Shown: positions 1 to 6,392 of the stretch, one piece after another | How positions within the stretch are numbered: the first letter of the stretch is position 1 | Layout: every line of letters begins with the position of its first letter | DNA from: JAVEVF01 sp034005175 | GTDB taxonomy: Bacteria; Actinomycetota; Coriobacteriia; Anaerosomatales; SLCP01 | NCBI GenBank assembly: GCA_034005175.1 | Contig: JAVEVF010000046.1 | Location: 1-14,416, forward strand | Length of the DNA stretch: 14,416 bases | Direction of reading: 5' to 3' | The notes under the pieces: model-generated | Told to the model about the DNA's origin: nothing | Databases searched by the model: none | What the model saw: the letters and a program-made list of their open reading frames with translations, nothing else | Program-made: the position numbers and the translations under genes

Positions 1-108
1 CTTCCTGTGATGGACAAGCACGCGCTTGCGCGGCAGATATGTGACCGGCTCGCAACGCTCATGACTGAGCGCCGTATCGCGGGCCGTCAAGGAGGAGAAG
101 ACGTATGA
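1..108 (+). CDS. C-terminal tail of an unidentified protein (5' end outside window)
   Basis: Frame 1 is open from the first base to a TGA at 106-108; the other two forward frames hit stops within about 40 bases. The visible 35 residues (starting LPVMDKHALARQ) are charged and probably helical, with no membrane segment. The stop overlaps the ATG of the DUF190 gene (ATGA), so the two are probably cotranslated. DUF190 genes often sit beside the fluoride channel gene crcB, but this hydrophilic tail does not look like CrcB. I do not recognise the family. Confidence 0.55.
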   Translation, partial: LPVMDKHALARQICDRLATLMTERRIAGRQGGEDV

Positions 109-461
109 CGCTTTCCGGGCGCATGAAGAAGATCTCGGCTTACATCGGGGAGGCTGATCGCTACGACGACCGGCCGCTTTACACCGCACTCCTGGAATCG
201 GCACGCACGGCGGGATGCGCAGGTGCGACCGCGCTTCGGGGAATGGCGGGGTTCGGCGCCACGAGCCGAGAGCACGCCAAGCACGGCGTGCGCATGTCAG
301 TCGACCTGCCGGTGGTGGTGGAGGTAATCGACGAGCCTGACAAGATAACAGCGCTTGCCGAGGTGTACGCCGCGATGATCGGCGACGGGCTCATCACTGT
401 CGAAGATGTCACCGTGCTTGTCTACCGAGGAGGCGTGACCGGCGGGCCAGAGCCCAAATGA
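105..461 (+). CDS. DUF190 family (PII-like) protein
   Basis: The 118-residue product matches the small DUF190 family, which has a PII/ferredoxin-like fold. Visible family signatures are the GATALRGMAGFGA segment (about residues 39-51), a following DLPVVVEVID strand (about 67-76), and a C-terminal GLITVEDVTVLVYR strand. The length is usual for the family. The ATG overlaps the upstream stop and is preceded by AAGGAGG at 89-95, nine bases away, which supports this start. No catalytic residues are known for the family; members are presumed small-molecule sensors or regulators, and many lie beside crcB fluoride channels or transporters. Here the upstream partner is only partly visible and is not recognised, so the role stays open. 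The family assignment is firm; the function is unknown. Confidence 0.85.
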   Translation: MTLSGRMKKISAYIGEADRYDDRPLYTALLESARTAGCAGATALRGMAGFGATSREHAKHGVRMSVDLPVVVEVIDEPDKITALAEVYAAMIGDGLITVEDVTVLVYRGGVTGGPEPK

Positions 462-494
462 GTGGGCCGAGGAGGTCCCGTTGCATCTGCGCAC

Positions 495-523
495 TTGCCG
501 CACGGGCCGGTGAGCCGTAATAT
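495..523 (+). promoter_or_regulatory. Predicted sigma-70-type promoter of tRNA-Pro
   Basis: A TTGCCG -35 hexamer (495-500) and a TAATAT -10 hexamer (518-523) are separated by 17 bases. The predicted start near 530 leaves a leader of about 20 bases before the tRNA at 550. The match and spacing are good for a stable-RNA promoter. The call is by inspection only. Confidence 0.6.
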
Positions 524-549
524 GCTGCTTTGTCGCCTTGAAGCGGCAC

Positions 550-626
<77 letters not shown>

Positions 627-637
627 GGTATGCAGCG

Positions 638-674
638 CCAGGGGTGGTTCCTCGCCGAGAGGGGCCACCCCTGG
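638..674 (+). terminator. Hairpin terminator after tRNA-Pro
   Basis: The ten-base arms CCAGGGGTGG (638-647) and CCACCCCTGG (665-674) are perfectly complementary and enclose a second small stem, CCTC/GAGG. Only a weak T-rich stretch (TTATGT) follows. The position just after the CCA end fits transcription termination of the tRNA. Confidence 0.7.
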
Positions 675-735
675 TTATGTGCGGAGTGGGCCAGAGACGA
701 CGACGCGAAACGAGCGTGTCAGAGTGGGGAGCTAG

Positions 736-1295
736 GACCACGGGCCGGGTATCAGCGAGCTGCCCGAGGTCCCGAAGCCGCCGAGGGGCATGAGCGAGGA
801 GGAGTACTACGACCTCACCCAGAAGCAGCGCGGATATGAGCGCGCCATCCGCAAGACCAAGGCAGAGATCGCGGACCTGCGCCTCGCGGCGCTGACGATA
901 CGAATGCGCGCCTGAAGCTCGGTGCCCAGCACAAGCGGCTCAAGATGTTCTGTGACAAGACCGACCTGCCGCGGATCCGGATGCGCGAGCAGGCCTACGC
1001 GATCGGCGGGCAGCCGTGGGCGTTGCGGTCGACTGCTGCTATCAAGGTCCCCCTACATGGAGGCTTCAGCATCTCGAACCACGCGCTGGGGCGATCCATC
1101 GAGCGCGGCGTCTCGAAGACGAATATCCAAGACGCGATAGATCATCCGCTCCATAAGACCGGGGTGACGCTCGACAGCAAGGGTCGGCCGAGCTACCAGC
1201 TAATCGGTGAGCGCGCTACAATCGCAGTGAACCCGGATACCGGCATGATCGCCTCTACGTGGAAGACGAAGGCCGGACTTAGGAGGAAGTACTAA
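736..1295 (+). pseudogene. Phage minor capsid protein remnant with C-terminal nuclease-like domain (frameshifted)
   Basis: After an in-frame TAG at 733-735, frame 1 reads a segment typical of phage minor capsid protein 2: MSEEEYYDLTQKQRGYERAI from 790, then a charged helix, ending at a TGA at 913-915. From 903 the sense continues in frame 3 (NARLKLGAQHKRLKMFC, then onward to TAA 1293-1295). Restoring one G near 897 would join the two parts as ...ALTDTNARLK.... The C-terminal part has an NHALGRSIERGVS motif (His codon 1080-1082) followed by GRPSYQLIGERATIAVNPDT and a terminal W-containing strand. This resembles the DUF4258 / phage BECR-type (barnase-EndoU-colicin-RelE-like) domains found at the end of phage head proteins. 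The gene has lost most of its 5' part. An ATG at 945 opens 116 codons of the second frame but has no Shine-Dalgarno sequence, so independent translation is doubtful. Confidence 0.65.
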
Positions 1296-1296
1296 G

Positions 1297-1506
1297 GTGG
1301 CGGTCCTTAATCTTTCAGAGAAGCAGGCTGTATTCCTCGCACACCACGGTGTCGTCTTCGACTTTGCGGCGATGTCAGAGGACGACCTCGCACAACTGGA
1401 GGAGGATCTCGGCAACCTACTGATGCGCGAAGGCCTGGACGACGCATACGACGACAATGCCGTCGGCCGGCAGGTCCGCGAGATCATGGACCTCCTAGAC
1501 GATTAG
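1297..1506 (+). CDS. Small acidic phage-type protein, possible partner of the upstream nuclease-like domain
   Basis: This 69-residue ORF starts with GTG one base after the stop of the minor capsid remnant. It has AGGAGG at 1281-1286, ten bases upstream, which supports the start. It opens LSEKQAVFLAHHGVVFDF and continues with a strongly acidic helical region (EDDLAQLEEDLGNLL) ending DLLDD. About a quarter of the residues are Asp or Glu. Small acidic ORFs at this place, between minor capsid and scaffold genes, are common in siphophage head modules; their function is unknown to me. Its tight linkage to a BECR-like domain also allows an immunity-type role, which is inference. The reading frame is intact, unlike its neighbours. 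No transmembrane segment is visible. Confidence 0.55.
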   Translation: MAVLNLSEKQAVFLAHHGVVFDFAAMSEDDLAQLEEDLGNLLMREGLDDAYDDNAVGRQVREIMDLLDD

Positions 1507-1535
1507 TGGCGACTCAGTAGGCCGCACGTCTCCGA

Positions 1536-1556
1536 AGCCCCCGTCGGCCGGGGGCT
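1536..1556 (+). terminator. Rho-independent terminator-like hairpin after the small acidic ORF
   Basis: AGCCCCCG (1536-1543) pairs perfectly with CGGGGGCT (1549-1556) across the loop TCGGC and is followed by CTCTCTTAGTT. The T tract is interrupted. It sits 30 bases after the stop of the 69-residue ORF, where phage head modules often have a partial terminator before the scaffold gene. Confidence 0.6.
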
Positions 1557-1642
1557 CTCTTAGTTCCAGGTGACATATCCCGTAGCCTCGATGGCGGCCG
1601 GGAGACATCGCGGAGAGAACCGCGGCAACCAATCCCCTCCCG

Positions 1643-1670
1643 GGCTCGTGAGAGCCGAGACACAGGCTCT
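1643..1670 (+). promoter_or_regulatory. Two mutually exclusive hairpins upstream of the scaffold fragment
   Basis: GGCTC (1643-1647) can pair with GAGCC (1652-1656) across a four-base loop. AGAGCC (1651-1656) can instead pair with GGCTCT (1665-1670) across eight bases. The middle arm is shared, so only one hairpin can form at a time. The element lies 34 bases before the scaffold ATG. The alternative structures are direct sequence facts; any regulatory meaning is a guess, and short GC-rich inverted repeats also arise by chance. Confidence 0.25.
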
Positions 1671-1703
1671 TGCGACAACGGAGCACGGAAGGGGACGGAC
1701 GGG

Positions 1704-1943
1704 ATGAAGTTCAAGAAGGACACCGAGGGCATGCTCGTGCTCGATGAGAGCGGCGACCCTATCGCGATAAGCGACAAGGGCGAGGCCGAGAAGCTGCGCA
1801 AGCAGACCGACGAGCTCTCGGCAAAGAGCGGCAGCGTCGAGGACCTCCAGAAGCAGATCACCGACCTGCAGGATAAGCCGCAGGATCACCCACCCGCGCC
1901 CCAGGTGGCCGCCTCATCTTCATCAAGGGTATATATGACCTGA
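1704..1943 (+). pseudogene. N-terminal fragment of a probable phage scaffold protein
   Basis: The ATG at 1704 is preceded by AAGGGGA (1689-1695) at good spacing. The product opens MKFKKDTEGMLVLDESGDP, followed by a charged coiled-coil-like run (KLRKQTDELSAKS... DLQKQITDLQDK, about residues 30-58). This pattern and the position after the minor capsid gene are typical of phage scaffold / GP20-type minor structural proteins. Complete scaffolds are usually well over 150 residues with a long coiled coil. Here the helix stops near residue 58, turns into a Pro/Ser-rich tail and ends at residue 79. I read this as a truncation caused by a deletion junction near 1875-1920. An alternative is an unrelated short coiled-coil protein. 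Confidence 0.5.
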
Positions 1944-1993
1944 AGCCACACAGTGTGCGTATTGTGAGAGGCGGCATCCACGTCTCCAGTTAG
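1877..1993 (+). pseudogene. Coding-like fragment, C-terminal end of an unidentified (phage?) gene
   Basis: In frame 2, after a TAA at 1874-1876, an open stretch runs to a TAG at 1991-1993. It reads, from about 1913, LIFIKGIYDLKPHSVRIVRG and ends GIHVSS. The mix of hydrophobic, charged and glycine residues looks like genuine protein, more so than the Pro/Ser-rich tail that the scaffold frame gives over the same bases. There is no start codon with a ribosome site, so it would be the 3' end of a gene joined to the scaffold fragment by deletion. I do not recognise the family. Confidence 0.3.
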
Positions 1994-2043
1994 GCTTTAT
2001 GCTTCATGCACCTGCACCACACCAACAAGAAGAGGAGGGGTTG

Positions 2044-2685
2044 ATGACAGGAGCCGAGACCGAGACTGAAACGACGCGCGCCGCACACGACGATCGGATC
2101 AACGACGTGTGGACTGTGGCGAACGTCATCACCGCGCTCAGACTCCTCTTGATCCCGTTCTTCTTCTCCGTGATGCTTTCTGACCGAGCGCATGCGGACA
2201 CGCTCGCGTTCGCGCTCTTCGCCGCAGCAGCGGGCACCGACTGGCTTGATGGCCAGATCGCGCGACGCACAGGAACGGTCACCGCGCTCGGCAAGGTCAT
2301 CGACCCGCTCGTTGATCGGCTCCTGCTCGCCTCGGGCGTAATCGGCCTGTATCTGGTGGAGCGCGTTCCGTTCTGGCTCGTGGCAGTCCTCGTTGCGCGT
2401 GACGCATACCTGCTTTGGGGTGCGTACCGGCTTGAGAAGCTGGGCGAGCGCATGCCGGTTACCTACATCGGCAAGGCCACCACGGCCGTGTTGCTAACCG
2501 GCTTTTCTCTGCTCATCCTCGGCAGGCCGACCTTCGAGCTGGGCGGTGTCGAACACTACCTCGGCGAACCTATCGTGCTTGTCGGGCTGGTGCTCTCGCT
2601 TTCGAGTGCCGTGCACTACACCGTCTTAGCCAAACGGCTGGTACAGGCAGCAATAGAGCGGATGATCGCCGAGAGGACCGACTGA
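2044..2685 (+). CDS. CDP-alcohol phosphatidyltransferase (PgsA-like)
   Basis: This 213-residue integral membrane enzyme belongs to the CDP-alcohol phosphatidyltransferase family, which moves a phosphatidyl group from CDP-diacylglycerol to an alcohol such as glycerol-3-phosphate or inositol phosphate. The complete signature D-x2-D-G-x2-A-R-x8-G-x3-D-x3-D is present (D66, D69, G70, A73, R74, G83, D87, D91). Hydrophobic segments lie around residues 31-46, 52-64, 90-120, 145-160 and 175-195. The ATG is preceded by GAGGAGGGG (2032-2040), and a TTG directly before it is an alternative start. The next gene starts 25 bases after the stop, suggesting an operon. The alcohol substrate cannot be decided: PgsA-type phosphatidylglycerophosphate synthase is common, but the homologue in the comparable mycobacterial cluster is only loosely assigned. 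Its left flank is the prophage remnant. Confidence 0.88.
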   Translation: MTGAETETETTRAAHDDRINDVWTVANVITALRLLLIPFFFSVMLSDRAHADTLAFALFAAAAGTDWLDGQIARRTGTVTALGKVIDPLVDRLLLASGVIGLYLVERVPFWLVAVLVARDAYLLWGAYRLEKLGERMPVTYIGKATTAVLLTGFSLLILGRPTFELGGVEHYLGEPIVLVGLVLSLSSAVHYTVLAKRLVQAAIERMIAERTD

Positions 2686-2710
2686 CAACCGTGTGAAGAA
2701 GGGGGAGACC

Positions 2711-5215
2711 ATGCGTGCAGTGATCATGGCTGGCGGCGAAGGTTCGAGGCTTCGCCCGCTCACCAGTCTGCAGCCAAAGCCCATGGTGCCAGTCGTCAAC
2801 CAGCCGGTCATGGAGCATATCATCGGCCTTGTGCATCACCACGGCATCAACGACGTGGTTGCCACGCTTGCATTCATGCCGCAGGTCATCCAGGACTACT
2901 TCGGGGATGGCGAAGAGTGGGGCATGCGCATGTCCTACGCGCTTGAGGAGACCCCGCTCGGGACCGCTGGCTCTGTGAAGAACGCAGAGGCGCTGCTGGC
3001 CGGTGAGCCCTTCATCGTCATCTCGGGGGATGCGCTCACCGACATCGACCTTACTGAGGTCATCGCGTTTCACCGTGATCGTGGGGCCGCTGTCACCATA
3101 GCGCTCAAGAGCATGCCTGACCCGCTTGAGTTCGGGGTGGTCATCACCGACGAGGAGGGGCGCATCGAGCGCTTCTTGGAAAAGCCCTCTTGGGGGCAGG
3201 TCTTCTCGGACACGATCAATACGGGCATCTATGTAATCGAACCCGAGGTGCTCGCGCACGTTCCTTACGGCAAGCCATTTGACTTCTCGTCGGAGCTCTT
3301 TCCCTTGCTGATGACGAAGGGCTACCCGTTGTACGGCTGCGTGGTGGACGGCTACTGGTGTGACATCGGCTCGTTTGACTCCTATGTGCAGGCGCATCGA
3401 GACGTCCTTGACGGAAAGGCCAGGGTCTACGTGCCAGGCGTTGAGACACGTGAGCGCGTGTGGATCGACGAGGGTGCACGCATCGAACGCGATGTCACTA
3501 TCGGCGATAAGGTAGTCATCGGCCCGAACGTGACCTTGCGCGAAGGTGCTGTCATCGGCGACTACACGGTGCTCGGCGATAACTGCGTCATCGGCAACGA
3601 AGCCACAGTAAGCCACTCGGTGCTGTGGAGCGACACGTTCGTAGGCAGACACGCGACGGTGCGCGGTGCGGTGCTTTGCCGCAAAGTCGATGTGCGTGCG
3701 GGGGCAGCGGTGGACATGAACTCGGTCATCGGCGATGAGACCATGGTGGGACGTGGCGCGCATATCGGTGCGAACGTGCAGGTTTTCCCGTCCAAGCGCA
3801 TCGAACCCGCGGCGTTCGTGACCTCATCCATCATCTGGGAGACCACCGCGTCGAAGAGCTTGTTCGGTGCCGAGGGGATCTCAGGCCTTGTAGGGGTTGA
3901 CATCACCCCCGAGCGAGCGATGCGCGCCGCCCAGGCGTTCGGCTCGATGCTGCCGAAAGGCTCTCACGTGATAGTGAGCCGCGATGCAAGCCGAGGTGCG
4001 CGCATGATCAAGCGAGCGATGGTGGCGGGACTCAACGCCTCAGGGTGCCACGTTCGCGACCTGCGTGCAGGTTCACCTGCGCTCACGCGCTTCACCACAC
4101 GCGACACGCGCTGCATGGGTGGGATTCACGTTGCGGCATCCGGAGACGATCCGCAGTCGCTGCGCATGAGCTTTTACGATGAGGACGGTCTGGATATCGC
4201 GCCGTGGGAAGAGAAGAAGCTCGAGCGACTGTACTTCAAAGGCGAGTTCAGACGTGCGTTCCTCGAAGACGTGGGGGAGATCATCTACCCGCCTCGTGCG
4301 CTCGAGTACTACACCGCGGGACTTGAAAAGGCGCTCGAAGGTCAGATTCCCACTGAGGGTTCCTGGATCAAGGTGATAGCCGATCTCGGATTCGGCGCCG
4401 CGTCGCTGGCCTTGCCGAGAGTGGCTTCCGCGTGGCGCGTGAACATGGTTGCCCTGAACCCCTTTGTGGATGCGGAGCGCATGGAGTCTGCCACCGGAGA
4501 GGAGCCCGACTGGACCGACATGCGCAGTGCACTTGAGCTCTTCCGTGCCGATTTCGGTGTGCGCTTCGATTCCACCGCCGAGTGCATCACGCTCGTGACC
4601 CCACGTGGGCGCATCCTCGACGGGGACACCGCGCTACACGCGATCATCTCACTGTGGTGCGCACTCGATACCACTGGCGTGCCGATAGCAGTGCCGCTCA
4701 CCGCATCACAGGTGGTTGAGCAGATCGCCGCGTCAACATGCCATGAGGTTTTGCGCCCCGGCCGCTCACGCCGATCGCTTTCGGTGCTCGCGAACGAGGG
4801 AGTGGTTGGTTTCGCAGGCTCAACCCAGGGCGGTTACATCTGTCCTCGGTTCCTGGCTGCGTACGATGGCATCGTGGCCGTCGCGATGATCACAAGCATG
4901 CTTGCTCATACCGACAGCAGCCTCGACGAGATCGTGGATGGCCTGCCGCCCTTCTATAAGGGGGAGGCTTCGGTGTTCTGTCCCTCGGATCGCAAGGGCG
5001 CGGTCATGCGCGCCATCTCCGAGGCTTCGGCAGACCTGCAAGTCGATCTTACCGAGGGTGTGCGTATCGCCACCGATGATGGCTGGGCCCTCGTCCTGCC
5101 GCACTCAAGCGAGCCCGAAGTCACCGTGTGGGCCGAGGGTGGGGATGAGGAGTCGCTCGCACGCACGCTTGATCGCTGGGTGACGGTAGTGAAAGAAGCC
5201 ATCGAGGCCGAGTGA
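2711..5215 (+). CDS. Mannose-1-phosphate guanylyltransferase-like / phosphomannomutase-like fusion protein
   Basis: The product is 834 residues in three parts. Residues 1 to about 235 form a sugar-phosphate nucleotidyltransferase with GGEGSRLRPLT (8-18), QPKPM (21-25), the metal Asp in SGDALTD (D107) and NTGIYVIEP. It should make an NDP-sugar such as GDP-mannose. Residues about 250-375 are left-handed beta-helix hexapeptide repeats (I-G-D/N-x-x patterns). From about 380 to the end is a phosphohexomutase-like region. There the catalytic-serine loop reads HVAASGDDP (S477) instead of TASHNP, and the metal loop reads DSTAEC (620-625) instead of DGDADR. The sugar loop reads GSTQGG instead of GExSGH, and the C-terminal phosphate loop reads LPHSSEPE instead of RPSGTEP. 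Mutase activity is therefore doubtful. ATG 2711 is preferred because GGGGGAG (2701-2707) precedes it and the nucleotidyltransferase motif starts at once; a GTG at 2693 is in frame. NDP-sugar identity is not certain. Confidence 0.85.
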   Translation: MRAVIMAGGEGSRLRPLTSLQPKPMVPVVNQPVMEHIIGLVHHHGINDVVATLAFMPQVIQDYFGDGEEWGMRMSYALEETPLGTAGSVKNAEALLAGEPFIVISGDALTDIDLTEVIAFHRDRGAAVTIALKSMPDPLEFGVVITDEEGRIERFLEKPSWGQVFSDTINTGIYVIEPEVLAHVPYGKPFDFSSELFPLLMTKGYPLYGCVVDGYWCDIGSFDSYVQAHRDVLDGKARVYVPGVETRERVWIDEGARIERDVTIGDKVVIGPNVTLREGAVIGDYTVLGDNCVIGNEATVSHSVLWSDTFVGRHATVRGAVLCRKVDVRAGAAVDMNSVIGDETMVGRGAHIGANVQVFPSKRIEPAAFVTSSIIWETTASKSLFGAEGISGLVGVDITPERAMRAAQAFGSMLPKGSHVIVSRDASRGARMIKRAMVAGLNASGCHVRDLRAGSPALTRFTTRDTRCMGGIHVAASGDDPQSLRMSFYDEDGLDIAPWEEKKLERLYFKGEFRRAFLEDVGEIIYPPRALEYYTAGLEKALEGQIPTEGSWIKVIADLGFGAASLALPRVASAWRVNMVALNPFVDAERMESATGEEPDWTDMRSALELFRADFGVRFDSTAECITLVTPRGRILDGDTALHAIISLWCALDTTGVPIAVPLTASQVVEQIAASTCHEVLRPGRSRRSLSVLANEGVVGFAGSTQGGYICPRFLAAYDGIVAVAMITSMLAHTDSSLDEIVDGLPPFYKGEASVFCPSDRKGAVMRAISEASADLQVDLTEGVRIATDDGWALVLPHSSEPEVTVWAEGGDEESLARTLDRWVTVVKEAIEAE

Positions 5216-5243
5216 CGACACGCGAAGATGAGGTCTTGCTTTG

Positions 5244-5273
5244 CTGACGACTTGGCCTGCTACCTGCTACAAT
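5244..5273 (+). promoter_or_regulatory. Predicted promoter of the DUF881-Sbp-DUF881-VanW operon
   Basis: CTGACG (5244-5249) and TACAAT (5268-5273) are 18 bases apart, close to the sigma-70 consensus. The predicted start near 5280 gives a short leader to the DUF881 gene. The position in the 102-base gap after the fusion gene fits the head of a new transcription unit; no clear terminator precedes it, so read-through from upstream is possible. Confidence 0.5.
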
Positions 5274-5317
5274 ACGGTGCTTGACAGCCCTCGGCCTACG
5301 TGTGGTGTGTTTGCCTG

Positions 5318-6046
5318 ATGTTCCGAGTCCCGTACCGACCAGCCTTACTCGCCGTGTTTGGCGTATTGGGGCTGCTCATAGCGGTCGCCTTCAACACAAC
5401 CTCGCGGCTTGCCGAGGCGCGACCGGCTCGTGTGAGCAGCCTCATTGACGTCGTGCACTCTATGGAAGATCAGCGCGATGAGCTAGAGGACCGACTGGCG
5501 GATCTGCGCGGTGAACTCGGCGATCTTGAGCGCAAAGCCGCCGATAGCACAGGTGTGAGCGCGTCATTCTCACGCGAGCTTGATCGCGTGAGACAGACGG
5601 CAGGGCTTTCTGCGGTGACAGGTCCGGGTGTCGAAGTAGTTCTCGGCGACGGCATGGATGTCGGCGCAGGCACCGACCCCAACGACTACCTCATTCACGA
5701 CACAGACATCGCGATTGTCGTGAACGCATTGTTCGTGGGTGGTGCCGAGGCTCTCGAAGTGAACGGTGAACGTGTCGTGGCGACAACGCCCATCCGTTGC
5801 GCGGGCACCACCGTACTCGTGAACTCTTCACGTCTCGGTAACCCGTATGTGATCAAGGCCATCGGCGATCCGGTGGCGCTGGAAAGAGCAATACTTGAGG
5901 ATGACACGGCCTCTCTATTGTTCACCGTGTACAAGAGCCAGCTCGGACTGCAGGCCAACATCACTCAGATGAATGAGGTCTCCGTCTCGGGATATCGCGG
6001 CTCGATGAGGCCTCAGTATCTGCGTCAACCGGATGGGGGTGCTTAG
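5318..6046 (+). CDS. DUF881 family membrane-anchored protein (first copy)
   Basis: The 242-residue product has one N-terminal membrane segment (about residues 9-28, LLAVFGVLGLLIAVAF). A heptad-like coiled coil follows (about 45-78, EDQRDELEDRLADLRGELG), then the DUF881 globular domain (about 95-235). Family landmarks are VTGPGVEVVL, DTDIAIVVNALFVGGAEA and the NPYVIKAIGDP segment. It should sit in the cytoplasmic membrane with the domain outside. The Bacillus homologues YlxW/YlxX and Rv1823/Rv1825 of Mycobacterium tuberculosis are known families of unknown function, the former in a cell-division locus. ATG 5318 is chosen because the membrane anchor follows immediately; GTG 5300 is an alternative, and neither has a clear Shine-Dalgarno sequence. 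The end overlaps the sbp gene by 14 bases. Confidence 0.87.
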   Translation: MFRVPYRPALLAVFGVLGLLIAVAFNTTSRLAEARPARVSSLIDVVHSMEDQRDELEDRLADLRGELGDLERKAADSTGVSASFSRELDRVRQTAGLSAVTGPGVEVVLGDGMDVGAGTDPNDYLIHDTDIAIVVNALFVGGAEALEVNGERVVATTPIRCAGTTVLVNSSRLGNPYVIKAIGDPVALERAILEDDTASLLFTVYKSQLGLQANITQMNEVSVSGYRGSMRPQYLRQPDGGA

Positions 6047-6392
6047 CTTGCTCGCCCTACTGCTCGCCTTGGCACTCGGCATCCTCCTCGGCCTACTCAC
6101 GAACGTGAGCGTGCCAGTGGGGTTGCTTACCTACATCGGAGTCGCTGTTCTTGCAGCGATAGATGCATGTCTGGGCGGAGTGAAGGCGAGCCTGGAGCGC
6201 AACTTCCAAGACAACGCGTTCATCTCGGGGTTCATCACAAACACCTTGATGGCGGCGTTCATCGTGTTCGTTGGCGACCGCATCGGCGTACGAGAGCTCT
6301 ATCTTGCTGCTGTGGTGGCCTTTGGGACGAGGATCTTCCGGCACCTAGGAGACGTGCGCCGGCTGCTCTTTGATCGCTGGGGGTGGGGGTGA
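6033..6392 (+). CDS. sbp: Small basic protein Sbp (DUF1290)
   Basis: The 119-residue, mostly hydrophobic protein matches the Sbp/DUF1290 family in length and pattern. It has three predicted membrane segments: about 3-22, 26-44 and 63-85. The diagnostic stretches are VAVLAAIDACLGGVKASLE, FISGFITNTLMAAF and YLAAVVAFGTRIFRHLG. It ends with a basic tail (DVRRLLFDR). In Bacillus subtilis sbp lies with ylxW and ylxX between divIB and ftsA, and in mycobacteria between two DUF881 genes, as here. The ATG at 6033 overlaps the preceding gene; a GTG at 6039 (with GGATGGGG just before) is a possible alternative. The TGA at 6390-6392 shares one base with the next ATG. The biochemical function is unknown. 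Confidence 0.9.
   Translation: MGVLSLLALLLALALGILLGLLTNVSVPVGLLTYIGVAVLAAIDACLGGVKASLERNFQDNAFISGFITNTLMAAFIVFVGDRIGVRELYLAAVVAFGTRIFRHLGDVRRLLFDRWGWG

Larger units (their letters stand above)
675..1993 (+). mobile_element. Degraded prophage remnant downstream of tRNA-Pro
   Basis: Between the tRNA terminator and the CDP-alcohol transferase gene lie fragments of a phage head-morphogenesis module in normal phage order: the minor capsid C-terminus, a small ORF, and the scaffold N-terminus. A coding-like fragment in a different frame follows. The minor capsid gene is 5'-truncated and frameshifted, and the scaffold gene is cut short, so the element is dead. No integrase, portal or major capsid gene is present, and I could not find a second copy of the tRNA 3' end that would mark attR. 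Both boundaries are approximate. Confidence 0.6.

Noticed and set aside
1960..2010. Promoter for the CDP-alcohol transferase gene
   Set aside because: TTGTGA (1962-1967) has no -10 element at 16-18 bases, and the nearby TATATA at 1930 has no -35 partner. A promoter must lie somewhere here, but none could be supported.
2570..3763. 397-codon open frame on the - strand opposite the fusion gene
   Set aside because: It lies fully over a well-supported conserved protein, its sequence is His/Asp/Val-rich in the manner of a codon shadow, and it matches no family I know. Long antisense frames are expected at this GC content.
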